This document shows positions 11,177 to 22,649 of a stretch of 64,000 nucleotides of DNA, piece after piece. The position numbers were made by a program, and so were the translations under genes. The notes under the pieces are model-generated. The model ran no database searches and was not told the DNA's origin. It worked only from the letters and a program-made list of their open reading frames with translations. The stretch is from NCBI GenBank assembly GCA_015680685.1, contig MNCI01000952.1:1235304-1299303 (forward strand). Direction: 5' to 3'. Each line of letters begins with the position of its first letter. The stretch's first letter is position 1. This DNA is from Gnetum montanum. Its lineage: Eukaryota; Streptophyta; Gnetopsida; Gnetales; Gnetaceae.

Positions 11177-12997
11177 AATGTCCAAAACTTAAGAAAATGA
11201 GTTAGTCTTGTGCTAATAACACATAATCTCTACTTACATAATAACACATAAGCTTCACTTACATAATAACACATAATATCTACTTCTCCCCCTTTTTGGA
11301 TATAACCAAAAATGATAAATCATGTAAATAAAGTGCATAAAAAAGACTAATGAAATCGTTAAGACATATAAATTCATATGGTAGCCAAGGATTAGTATAA
11401 GCATGGAGGTTCGATAGTATGGAAAGCGATGAAAAGAGTAAAGGTATACCACACAGATATAAAAAGGAAAAACACCATCTATCTATAACTCATCCACAAA
11501 GTGTTACATACCATACTCTCCATAATCACATCAAAATATGATTGTCTATAACTATTATATCACATTAGTAACATATGTGCAAGATCCCAAAATCACATAT
11601 GTGAGAACCAAAAAATGTCTCCTCCTTTTTAAGCATCAAAAGAGAGAGAGAGAAAACAACCACTCAAAGTATAAATCACTAACCTTGATCACATCCTTAG
11701 ACTTCGAATCTTCTACTACTTATCATGGATGATAAGTCTCCTCCTCGTCATTATCATTATTGGTGTTGGAACAACTCGATCTCTATGTATCCTAATTAGA
11801 GGACTCAACCTATTGCATGGGGGCATGCTTGGGATGAAGCTTCACTCAAAACTAAGAGGAAGTTGGTGGAGTTGATGAAGTTGGAGGTTGCTATACTAGT
11901 ACCCATTAGGATGTGGTCCCAAAGATGCTCTTCATATCTTGTTGCTCAAAAGAGCTAGGAGCATTAGCAAGAAGTGGAATTGGATCATGGTGCTCTAGTT
12001 GCTACATGGGAGTGTGATGATCCCCCTAGACACTAATTGGGGTTGCCTCTAGCTTTGAATATGACTCCATCCTCATGTCATATGCACATTACAGTCTGGC
12101 TACTACAAAGTGCCTTGATGGAGTAGGAACATCCTACTCACTACCAAAAATAGGAGGAGTAGTTACTTCCTCAAACACTTACCCATCGGAGGGAGGTGTA
12201 ATCCCACCTACATCCAAACTCTTATGCAAGTAAGAGAGGTTCCTCCTAAGCTTTCTCATGGCTTGTGCAAAGGGTTGAAGAAGCTTATTTAGTAACAAAT
12301 TGATATAAGCACTAGTGGATTTTGATTTTCTTAACTATGGATATGCTTCCTTATTTTGTTTTGAAGGTCTGGTGCTAGGTCCTGCTTCTGCTGCATGGGA
12401 AATACCCCTCTTCTCAACATACTTGTTGAGACTCTTCTTACCTTTAATCAAAGGAAACTTTAGAATAAGTACATCCCTTTGGTGAATCAACAGGCTAATG
12501 AGGTAGGGGTGCCCAAGGATTCTCTCCTTGACATAGAGACTGAAAGTGTCTTAGCAAAGTGTGTGTTCCAAATCCAACGATAAACCTATAAGAAGACAAT
12601 AGAGCACCAAACCCATGGGTGGCAAAAAATAACTATAACTACCTCCTTTCACTATGATGTTATATAGAGCAATAAGATATAGGGTGGAGGCATCAAGAGT
12701 CATCTTGCTTCTATCATTATGGCCCCTATAAAAAGACATGTCTCTACCAAATAATACATCACAAAATTCATCATGTCCTATGGGAATTATACCATTTGTG
12801 TAAATGTCATGCATGGTATTAATGGTTACCTGGAAGACATTAGGACTAGAAATACCCAAAATTACATTCACAACATAGGGAGAGACCTCCCCAACCCATT
12901 GATGTAAATTCCTCAACAATAGCATCAGAAACAATGATATTACAAGAAAACTCTCTAATCAGCACCTCAAGAATTGGAAAATTTATAGTAATAAAAG

Positions 12998-13890
12998 TGA
13001 TGAGTGGCAAGGTACCCCTAAACTCAACCATACGAATACAAGCATTTCACGCACGATCCAGTCGAAGTCCGCAGATGGGCTAGTTGTGGTATCTAGATAG
13101 TTACTCATTGATTACAGTTCGCTATCTTCCCACCTGGACTAGTATATGCTTTGTTACATATGGTTTAGTCCAGAGTGAGGTGTATGATGTGTTCCTAAAC
13201 TAATGCTACTCCTGGAGGCAATGGAAAATAATCTTAGCTAAGCTAGGAGGAAAAGGGAGAGAGAGTTATGCTAAGAGGAAATAGAGGGAGAGAATCTAAG
13301 CTAGCTTAAGTATGATGAGCATCCATTCCTTAATCATCTATATACATCTTGGACCTCATGCACGACTACCACTGGGATTACCAAGTGCATGGCCTAGGTA
13401 CGCTATTGGGATACCAAGTAGTCACGCTTAAATGCTCATGATTAATTCGTACTCATTCTACATTTAAGGAGTTTAGGGTGAAGAGATGTTAACTATGAAA
13501 GTAATAAATAACAATAACAATTAAATAATTAAACTAAGTGAATGTTGTAATGATGAAGTAATCTTGATCTTTATTTTCGGTCATGTGCGTGTCCAAGTAT
13601 GTCACACTCGAATAAAGGATGTCGTACAATTATAATCATCACACTCTGGGCATGCATTGGGAGAAGGGGTTGAGAGAGAAAAATAGATAAAATAACTTCT
13701 AAAACTAACTAATTCTAAAACTTCTAGACTTCTCTTCCTCTTGTGTGCCTACATGTGTATTTATAGGCTCACACAGGAGTCACGATATCATGTATTCGAT
13801 ATCATTATTGGGCTACAATATCGCATACTCGATATCGTGGATCCGATATCAAGGGTTTGATATCGTGGCCTAATGAATCATGATTCATCA
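12998..13890 (-). mobile_element. A1 3' LTR
   Basis: It is 893 bp with TG...CA ends. The minus-strand U3 is only about 125 bp. It holds GATATC-type motifs (13784-13866) just upstream of TATAAATA (complement of 13759-13766). R-U5 makes up the other roughly 760 bp. TACCCCCATGAC at 13891 is the complement of the polypurine tract. Confidence 0.9.
13784..13866 (-). promoter_or_regulatory. GATATC array upstream of LTR TATA box (A1)
   Basis: Five to six GATATC or near-GATATC copies occur, including CGATATCATGTATTCGATATC. They end about 20 bases from the TATAAATA box on the minus strand. Given the short U3, these are the most likely upstream promoter elements. Confidence 0.7.
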
Positions 13891-13902
13891 TACCCCCATG
13901 AC
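13891..13902 (-). other. A1 polypurine tract
   Basis: The minus strand reads GTCATGGGGGTA directly before the LTR start TGATGAATC. The same ATGGGGGTA form precedes the A4 3' LTR (38741-38749) and the A2 3' LTR. Confidence 0.8.
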
Positions 13903-14082
13903 TAAATGAAAACTTGTCCTCGAGTCAAAATGAGAACAAGCCCCATTGATTACATAGTGGATAAGTATGGGATTATTAACTGAAAAGGAATTTATTCATG
14001 CCACAATGGAGAATTCAATAGAACAAAATTAGGACACAACAAAAAAAATGCAAAATCACAAAATTACAAAATTTTGTGGAAC

Positions 14083-16882
14083 TCATATGGTTCCAGGTAG
14101 CAGTGGCTCCTCCATGGGTTGCTTCCCCTTGTCTTGTGCTCCAGGTTTTTGGATTTGATCACGTTGAAGTAGTGCCCGAAGCATTTCCTCTTTAGTTCAG
14201 GGATCCCGTGCCATCCATGTTGATGCTCCAATGTTTGATGGAGTTGGCACCTCCCATGGTCACGGTAGTTGTGAAAACATTTTGTTTACTTTGACGTGCC
14301 AGGCCGCAAACAACCGTCATTCATCCTCATAGGCTTTGGCCTTGTTCTTGTACTCCTGAAAGTCTATAAGTCATTGAGCCAAGTTCATTGTAACATCTTT
14401 TTATCCTTGATATCTTGCTTTAACCACATCCAATTTAGAATTTGTGACTTCTAGCTTCTACAAGGTTTTCATGTATTTTGGAAATTCTGCTTCATACTTG
14501 GTGTAGGTGGTACCTACGTGCCTCTTGAGCTCTGTCCTCGAGCGCCTTACTGTCAACATGGCTAGATTGGCATATCACAGATTTTCCAACTCCATGTACT
14601 TTGTGAGATCCTAAATCTGTAGGTCTTAGCTTTTAAGTTCTACCTAGTGAGAAAATGCATATGTGTCCAATATGGCCGGCCAATCAGTGTGTTGAGCATT
14701 GAAAGCATTGATGTGAGCCTTGGCCATATGGATCTCCTTCTCAATGATTTGCTTGTACATTTCCACCTGGTCTCGGAAGTGCTCTTTTAACTTTTCATGC
14801 CACTTGGCCTCATTCTACCATGCGCTTATTTTGATGGCCATCTTCTGACGGATGGCACGTACCTCCTCCATTGAGAGGATTCAATTTTTTCTAGCCAAAT
14901 GGTTCATGTCTTGGTTGACCCTAATCAGTTGTTCTCGCAATCGTCGAAAATTTTCTTCGAGAACATTCTTTTGATTCTCCACAAAGGTCAACCAAAGATT
15001 GTTGGCAACAAGCTATTTATTTTTTTCTTGTAAGGCCTTGAGTGCCTTGGTGTGTGAGTAGGTTTGCACTTATGCCTTGGAGGCATCCTAATCATCCTTC
15101 TCTTTTTCCTCTATCACCCTTTTATTTTTTGCTAGTAATTTATTGAGTTGCTCAGTCCTGAAGGTGTCCAGTTGATCTACGAGAATGAATTGAGAGGGAT
15201 CCCACTATGTGGCTTGTAGGGTTACAAGCCTTTCTTGCAATCTTGCCAATTTTGCTTCTACGTGCTCAGCCATTATCTCTATCATGACCAGCTTTCCTTT
15301 GGCAAAGATGAGGTCTGATTGTGCTGCAGTAACATCCTGTGGGATGTCAAACAAGGATGTCATCAACTATTCTATTTGCAGCAATTGATCAAGCACATCC
15401 TCATTCTTTGTAGGATTCATTGAGGGACCAACCAGAGTTTGAGCATCCTGTGCTCCTATGAAATCTATCGGTGGCACAATAGGAACGTTAAAAGATTCTT
15501 TGATGTGGTCTGTAACCACCTCTATGGCTCCCGCTGCATCCTGGTGTTGCATGACCACCACTATGGCCCCTTCACCAGTCTCCAATTGCACCTGAAAGGA
15601 TGTAGCATTTCCTAAAATTTGTTGCAAAAATAAGTATCCCCTCCTCCTATCTAAATGGACACCTTGCCCCATGCATGATCTATAAAAATAGTAGGTCGTA
15701 TGGTATTTTTGATGACGTGGAAGAGATTTTCATCATCACGACTTCCCCAACTAACCATCTCAGCGATGGCCCTGAGATGGCTCATCGATGATTGGTAATC
15801 CTGTGGCGGTGGTGGTGGTTGATCTTGCTAGCTTTTGCTGGGCCCTACTTCTTGTTGTTGACTGGATCCTATGCTTGGAAGTTGGCTAGGCCTTGTAAGT
15901 TGAGTTGTAGTGGGCCCCACCGTCTATTCTTGCTCTTGTTCTAGCTTCAGCGTCTCACCAGCACTTTTCCTTGCAGCTGGTGGCTTCAGCAATTCAGCAT
16001 ATGAAGCATTTTGGGCTCTTCTGAGGATGTCATTGGTGTATCCCCAAATACCAGCATTCTTGCACAGCTTCCTGATGAGATAAGGGAAGGGCAAGGCATA
16101 CTTCCCTATCTTGTGTTCTTCAAACCACCTTAAGATCTCCATGAAATATAAATGAGATAGATTAGCATCAACCTTTCCCATCAATATCACACTTCCTCTT
16201 GCCACATATGTTGAAATTTTGTTTAATCCTTTTTTTAGAAATATGTGATAAGTTCCAATTTTAAAGTAGATTCTCTCTTCCAACATCAATTCTCCATATA
16301 TCTTATCTTTCTTACCGTATGACTTGTCTAGCCAAATCCATCGTGCATCGACATCAGAGTGAGTAGATAGACAAGCAACATTTGGCCCTGTATTTGGAAG
16401 GTTGAATAGTTTCGAAATGGATTTGATAGAAAAATCAATAGATGCACTGCAAATGTCAATTGTGGTGCCTTCTTCTTTATTATGCCAAAATTGGTACGTT
16501 TCTCCTAAGTACTAGACACCGCTTTTGAAGAGGATAGGCCATAATGGAGACCCTTTGAGGTGGTCCCTAATGGCCTCAGGAGTGAATTTTGTGAAAGGTT
16601 CAAAGTTCAATTTCATGATCATTGTAGCTGATGTGGACCTTTCATGGATGGCCTGGACACATTTTGGGGGCAAAGTGAGGTGTTGTTCCTGTTTAGGTGC
16701 TATAGTAGCTCCTCCTTCTGCATGTTCCGATTGTACAGTGGTAGGGGATTCTTGATGGATACTGAACGATTTCTCCTACTGCTCTGCATGTTGTTTAGTA
16801 GGCACCTATCCTCTACCTCTCTTAGGTTGCTTTGATGCACCTTGAGAGGGACCTTCTTGCTGTCCATGCTTTGGGGCCATTT
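14083..16882 (-). pseudogene. A1 ORF3: extra 3' reading frame with coiled coil
   Basis: The start ATG at 16882 gives MAPKHGQQEGPSQG, closely matching the A4 frame start MAPRLKRLQEEGPCQQ at 35677. The stop is at 14083-14085, after LLPGTI. The longest intact piece (16289-15924) has IYFKIGTYHIFL and a charged C-terminal end, matching IYFKIETYHLNL in A4. The rest is rich in Glu, Lys, Gln and Leu, as in a long coiled coil, and is broken by stops and frameshifts. Length is about 2.8 kb, as in A4. Its position between pol and the polypurine tract is that of the env-like or extra ORF in Athila-type elements. Function is unknown. Confidence 0.6.
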
Positions 16883-17384
16883 GTAATCACACAAGGCCAA
16901 TCATTAGTAAGGTTGCTTACCAAAGTTAAGTTATATCTTACTTCTTTCCTTAATGAGTTTTTTCTAATTCCGTGTGATTTTAAAGTTAGGAATTTTTATA
17001 GAAATGTCCTCAAAAGATTTTAATATTTAGTCCACTTTGCTTAGGTGATTTTAGAGTTTAATTTCCCAGTATAGATAAGGAGATGAAATTTTTTTGGCAG
17101 ATGTTTATTATTTTTATAACTAATTACCCTTGATAGTGTCCTTCATGCGATGAGGAATTTCAAAAAAAAATTATACGTAATTCAACATGCACCCCTCCCC
17201 CATGACTAAGCTGAACACTCCGGGTTCAAGTAGGTTTAGATGGAATGAAAATCGGAGCACTAGTAAGCAAGTTATGGTTATTGAAACAAGAGATGTGCAA
17301 TCACAAGTCGTAGAAGAAAATTTGAAAAAATTTCCCCACGTGAATAGTTTCAAATGATGTTGACGTGCCTGAGGGGGGGGGGAT

Positions 17385-17475
17385 CCATATATATATATTT
17401 CAAGGATGCGATATCATGTACTCGCTAGCGGGGACCCAATATCATGTCAGACTCAATATCAGGGACCTGATATCA
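17385..17475 (-). promoter_or_regulatory. Internal promoter-like GATATC array upstream of A1 ORF3
   Basis: Inside the element the minus strand carries GATATCAGG, GATATTGAG, GATATTGGG and CGATATCGCATCC-type copies. A TATA-like TGAAATATATATATATGG follows at about 17401-17384. CGATATCATGTACTCG at 17409-17424 differs at one base from CGATATCATGTATTCG in the A1 LTR (13783-13798). It lies about 500 bp upstream of the ORF3 start, much as the internal array of A4 does. It may drive ORF3 separately, or be a remnant of LTR sequence. Confidence 0.5.
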
Positions 17476-17499
17476 AATCCTATTGAAAATAGGGCACTT

Positions 17500-19050
17500 G
17501 AAAAATTTATAAATTTTTTAAAACTCTAAGGTATAAACTAAGGATGTGTAGGTCAATGTAAAGGGGTCCAAGGTAATACAAACTAGTCCTGAAGGTACAA
17601 AGAGTATAATGGTGTAAAATCTATTAATGAGAATCATGAAGAGTAGGAGGAAAAAGGACATGTGTTAGCTCATAGGAACATTTGAATCTAGAAGGATGAT
17701 AAGGAAAAGAAGAACGTTGGTGATACTTAGAGGGTATAAGATGATGTGCGGGAAATGTGGTACAAGTGCAAATTACAAGGGTTACGCTAGTGGGTCCTCC
17801 CAAAAGTAGGTTCCAACCTATAGTGCCCTTATGTAACCACACCTTAAAATGTCCATAGGCACTAGAAGGGTTAAATGTAATCCACACTGATCTCACAAAA
17901 CATACACATGTAGATATCACCGCAATGAGATATGAGTCCCATGCTACTTGAGTCACAACTCACAAATACACGAATAGCGAGGTGAGGTAACTTGTAGAAG
18001 GGATTGTAGAGATTGGGACATGAGGTAACTAACTTAGGGCATAATGAATCCCACGTGTAAGGCATGATTAGTGTGTCATTTGCCCATCACTCCAAAATCA
18101 GGACCCAGTCCATTTCTTTGATTAGTGATATTTCATTGCTTCATCCAATGATGGACCATCATAAGAGCACCATGACAGCAAGGCGTATGATCACTTGGCG
18201 TTTCGTTCAAGGGAGGAGTGATTTTACGTTATGGCACTCATTTTTTTTGAAGTATTGCTTAATCCAAAGAAGCCAGCTACCTTCAGGGATGGGTACATGT
18301 CTTTCCAATGGGACCCCCTGGAATAGAATTATTTTTTTTTCTAGTTGAGTGCCTTTTGATTACTCTTACTTCCATTTTTCATTAGATCTACAAGGATCTT
18401 AGTACAACCAAGCTACATGATACTCCTACAGATGCCACCAAAGAGAATCCACAAGTCCCCTTGATGTCACACCTTGGCCATTCCTTCTTGGTCCATCATT
18501 CTTCACTCTAGGCATAATGAGCACAAAATTACTTTAAGTTGTAATGATTAGGAATATCATTTTACCCATGGTAGAACCTCTTATTAATAGAATGGGTGGA
18601 TGGATGTTGTGGACTCATTGTTCACATAACGAGTCACTTGAGACTTGATAGAATAAAACAACACCTCAACCATTGGTTCACATAAGTCTTTTACTCCTAG
18701 ATGAGATTACTCATAAAAAGGTAAAAAGATAAAAAGACAAAAAGGCAAAAGTACAAAACAATAAATTGAAAGATGAAAAATTGGAAAACAAAAAATTGTA
18801 AAATTGAAGAAGAGGAAAACATTTATTAATTCTATTGTTGTTAGAATGGGGGATACCCCCCATAACTAAACAGTTGAGCATGGCTAGAATTAGTAAATGA
18901 AAGATTGGGATCCTTGCATGTTGGAAATATTAGGACTTGGTCATACTTACCCCATTAGGGTTCACACACTGGATTAAAGTTGGCATAGTGGGGCAAGTTA
19001 TAAGATGTGGTTAATTTATAAGGAGTTGACCCACTATGGTACTTTTGACC
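17500..19050 (-). other. Conserved noncoding block of A1
   Basis: Parts match the noncoding blocks of A4 (33800-35000), A2 (43380-44696) and A3 (50850-52250). One shared part reads AAAGACATGTACCCATCCC (minus, near 18295). Another is the GGGAGGACCCAC region near 17795. No reading frame is conserved between copies. Confidence 0.6.
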
Positions 19051-19299
19051 TTAAGATAGTATGCAAGGATCTATATCTCCCTACGGGGATATATTCATTG
19101 GGTCGTATGGTTGTTGGAGTATTGGTTGGTGGCCTAGAGAAAGTAACACAAGGCATTGGATTCGAGGAGGGAGCTGCACCATAGTGTTGGACTTGTGCTG
19201 GGTTGGAAGGTGTAGTGGGCTCAGAATTGTGCTATCCTTTCTTACGATCATGTCTAAAGAAGGGGCGTCTTCAATGCTAAGGAGTTTCCCCACTACTAT

Positions 19300-20835
19300 T
19301 TTCAGTAGTAGCACAAGTAACATTCATGGGTTGGTGTTGTGGTGCAAAACCCTCTGGAACACTTGGTGGCAATGTAGAAGGAGGTGAAGGATGAGAATTT
19401 TTAAATTGAGGAGAAGTGTAAGGTATCCACGGTGGTGGTTGTGTTGGAGATGATATGGGTTGATAGTATTGAGGAGAATAATAATCATGTGGTGAAATAG
19501 AGGATGTTGACTTAGTCGGGGAAATAGGATGTTGGACTTGATAAGCACTTAGGTTTGAATGGTATGAAGGGTATAACTAGTTTGGGGGTGGCCTCCCCCA
19601 CAACTGGGATTATTGCCACTGTGATCGAACACAATATCTTTGTATGAACTCTGGATGTAACACTCTTCCCCAATGCTCTTGTAAATATGACAAGATTGGA
19701 CATTGGCCCTTGGGGTGATCGTACAGGAAAATGTTGCAGTGATACATATGACTGGTAGTTGAGCTCTTATTCTCTTCAACCCTTCTTTCCGATTGTCTAA
19801 GGGTATTTTGTTCTACTTCTTGGTTTGTCATGACTCCACCTCCAATAATGTTGGCATATTATCCACACTTTTTATGCATCCATTCCATCATCTTATTGAT
19901 CTTTGCCTCAATTTCATCCAATGATTGTAGTGTTGGCAAAGATGGTTCCACCTCCTTGAGGTGAGTTGATTTCTCCTCTTCATTATCATGGGCCCTTATT
20001 GATTTAACGTTTTGGGCGTGTTGAGATTTTTCAACATTCTCCCACTTAGCCATTTCTCCTTCTTATTTTTCTACCTGGTTGATAAGCTCTTGGAATTGAT
20101 GAGTTTGTAGCTCATATAGTTGAGCTCAGGTGTACATCCCTAGGGTCTCCCTTGTTTCTTTACGAAGCCCATCTATGATATGGTACATTAGCCTCTCCTT
20201 GTAAAACTCATGGCCTGGGCAGTTTTTTAACAATGCATAATATCTTTCTAAGGCCATTATTAGGGTTCATGTTATGCTTGTCTACACTCTTGGATTTGTT
20301 TCCTCAAGGCTTACACTCTTGCATAAGTTTGATATCTTTTGTTGAAGAGTTCTACCATTGTTGGCCAATGCTGGATTGATTTTGGTTTGAAGGACCTATA
20401 CCATACCTTTGCGTGGCCAACGAGTGTCAGAGGAAAGAGCTTAAATTTTTGCCATCCATTATCAATGTTGTTCCATGCACAAGCATCGTAGAAGGCTCGT
20501 AAATGTTGTTGTGGATCTAATTCATAGCCTCCTAAGAATTTGGGAAATTTTTTTAAGTCAAGCTTGGGTAGACGGCTTTCCTTGCGAAGCCTATGAGATA
20601 TTCAAACAACCTCTTGTATTTGTGTTAGGCTTATAGTAGCTAGTAGGGGTTCATTGTCACTAGGTAGGTTATGCATTCATGAATTGGGACGATGTTGTCT
20701 TTGTTTATGTTTATAGGAAACCCCTACATCAGATTGGGTACTCCAAACTTCATCTTCTTCATCATATAATTCATTGGTTCTCCAATGAATTGCCTTACTA
20801 GTTGTTGCATTATCATAGTCTTGTGAGAGAGACAT
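19300..20835 (-). pseudogene. A1 gag, decayed
   Basis: The start ATG at 20835 gives MSLSQDYDNATTSK. Near 20500-20280 a retrotransposon-gag core is readable: LRAFYDACAWNNIDNGWQK, then FKLFPLTLVGHAKVWYRS, then YQTYARVSALRKQIQE. It matches the gag of A2. Downstream the frame is Asn/Pro/His-rich and breaks up around 19300. Stops occur throughout. No protease follows. Confidence 0.75.
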
Positions 20836-20950
20836 GGTGTGTGAATTTGTGTGTGACTTAATTGAAATTAATTTCTTTTCTAAAAGATGTATCATGAATA
20901 CTTTGTTATAGTGATCTTGTATGATCTAACTAATCTAAATAACTAGCATT

Positions 20951-20970
20951 ATCCCTAGAAACAATGCTAA
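20951..20970 (-). other. A1 primer-binding site
   Basis: The minus strand reads TTAGCATTGTTTCTAGGGAT directly after the LTR end CATCA. It is a diverged form of the TTGGCACCATTGC-type site seen in A2. Such sites resemble the tRNA-Asp-type primer sites of Athila/Tat elements (from memory). Confidence 0.6.
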
Positions 20971-21599
20971 TGATGAGTGGTGAGGTAACCCTACACTCAA
21001 CCATACGAATACGAGTGTTTCACGCACGATCCGGTTGAACTCCATATATGGGCTAGTTGTGGTATCTAGATAGTTACTCATGGATCGTAGTTCACTATCT
21101 TCCCACCTAGACTAGTATATGCTTTTTCACGTATGGTTTATTCTAGAGCGAGGTGTATGATGTGTTCCTAAACTAATGCTACTCCTGGAGGTAATGGAAA
21201 ATAATCTTAGCTAAGCTAGGAGGAAAAGGGAGAGAGANAAGTAAACTAAGTGAATGCTGCAATGATGAAGTAATCTCAATCTTTATTTTCGGTCATGTGT
21301 GTGTCCAAGTACGTCACACTCGAATAAAAGATGTCGTACAATTACAATCATCACACTGTGGGCATGCACTGGGAGAAGGAGTTGAGAGAGAAAAAGAGAT
21401 AAACTTACTTCTAAAACTAACTAATTCTAAAACTTCCAAACTCTTTCTCTTGTGCACCTACATGTGTATTTATAGGCTCACGTAGGAGTCATGATATCAT
21501 GTATCTGATATTGTTATTGAGCTATGATATCGCGTACCCGATATCGTGGATCCAATAACGGGGGTCTAATATCACGGCTTGATGAATCACGATTCATCA
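20971..21599 (-). mobile_element. A1 5' LTR, with assembly break
   Basis: It matches the 3' LTR at 12998-13890, but about 265 bp are missing at the single N (21238). There the text jumps from the GAGAGA tract straight to AAGTAAACTAAGTG. Terminal TGATGAG and TTCATCA are intact. The GATATC array (about 21491-21575) and TATAAATA (complement near 21466-21473) are present. Confidence 0.9.
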
Positions 21600-21904
21600 A
21601 AAAGTATTCCAATTCAAAAGCTTGAAATAATCTAGTAGGCCTTGATGTCTATGAGCTTGAAAAGCAAGAGAGCATTTAGAAATGATGCTAGTGGTTCAAG
21701 TTGCCTCAAACCTATGTTGTGCACTTATGCTATGAAATTTGGGAGTGTAGGAGCACAACGTGCTACTAGAACTCCCTCTTGAACACTTCTTGGGTGGCAA
21801 CTTAGACATTTCTATCTTCTTGTTAGCCATCTTTGACAAAATTGTTGCAAATGGTGGAGCCCTAGCCATCTTTGTGTGGTAGATCTGAAGGAATACAACA
21901 AAAA

Positions 21905-22130
21905 TGGATGTTTCATCTTTTATAGTGGTGGAGAATCAAGGGCTTTGAACAAAAAAGAAGACATGTTTTATGAAAGGAATACGTCTTTCCTGCATTCAAA
22001 ATTTCTAGTAGACATCTTTCTCACATAGTAGATGTCTTGCCCATAGTGCATAGAATATTAGAGAAATGTCTTTGTTTACCCAATGATGTGTTTTGAGAGA
22101 TGTCTTTCATTTTTGAAAGATTTCTTTTGT
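21905..22130 (-). promoter_or_regulatory. Internal promoter-like array upstream of the copia extra frame
   Basis: About six copies of the copia LTR motif (AGACATCTTT / AGATGTCTTT) lie at 21960-22130. A clear TATAAAA box follows on the minus strand (complement of 21917-21923), and the ATG of the extra frame is about 50 bases further on. The LTR U3 of the same element has the same motif array before its TATA box. This is the best-placed of the three internal promoter candidates in the window. Confidence 0.6.
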
Positions 22131-22649
22131 CAAAATTAGGATGGGATTTGGAAAAGGCTGCCAATGGACTATAGTCTTAATAAAATCTTGTAAAACCAAA
22201 AGAAAACTTCTCTTTTGAGGATTCTCTTCTCAACCAAAAAATCATGATGTTCAGAGAGCTAGAGAATGAGTTTCCTCTTTTGAGGATTCTCTTCTCAACC
22301 GAACTTCTTCAATGTCCAAGGCTTGACTTCCTCTTATGAAGTTTTTGAAGAGGGTATCCTAATTCTCCTATTCCTACTATTAATTCTCCATTCTTTCTTG
22401 ATTGATTTTTTTTTGAGTTGACATCTAATCTTCCTTGTGATCCTACACAAAAACCTTTCTTGGTGCACTTTGATAAGACCAAGAAGTCCTATGATACAAC
22501 CATTTACTTATATGATAATATTTAAGATTGTAATCCCATTATTTATGTCCTAAATTATGATAATAATAGCACCTAATCCTCTTATGGTAGTATGAGTGAT
22601 TAGAATAATCAAACCTTTCAGAATCTTTCTGAGAAATGGGTGCTTCCTC

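Larger units (their letters stand above)
12998..21599 (-). mobile_element. Athila-like gypsy element A1, pol-less
   Basis: The outer ends TGATGAG and TTCATCA are flanked by a perfect duplication, AAAAG at 12993-12997 and 21600-21604. In minus-strand order it has the 5' LTR (20971-21599), a primer site (20951-20970), gag (20835 to about 19300), a conserved noncoding block, an internal promoter-like array (17385-17475), ORF3 (16882-14083), a polypurine tract and the 3' LTR. No protease, RT, RNase H or integrase trace lies between gag and the noncoding block, and no gap lies there. It inserted into the copia extra frame, so it is younger than that element. Confidence 0.85.
11880..21869 (-). pseudogene. 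Copia extra 3' reading frame, split by A1
   Basis: The frame starts ATG at 21869 (MARAPPFATILSKMANKK), runs to 21600, is interrupted by element A1, and resumes at 12997 down to about 11900. After the AAAAG duplication is removed the reading continues as DYFKLLNWNTF, then ITINFPILEVLIREFSCN, then an about 130-residue stretch (12934-12551) with PIGHDEFCDVLFGRD and MTLDASTLYLIALYNIIVKGG. The order of an R/F-rich start, an I-REF block and a late hydrophobic block resembles the plant transposon-associated protein family found in many plant retroelements; that match is from memory. The C-terminal part is Pro/Ser-rich with several stops. It lies where env-like frames sit in SIRE elements. A promoter-like array precedes it. 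Confidence 0.55.

Noticed and set aside
10958-11200. Frames on both strands with Cys-Val or Thr-His runs
   Set aside because: They are translations of the (CA)n microsatellite inside the copia LTR.
17372-17382. G-run as a structural or regulatory G-quadruplex
   Set aside because: It is one uninterrupted run of G without the spaced tracts needed, and such runs are prone to sequencing error.
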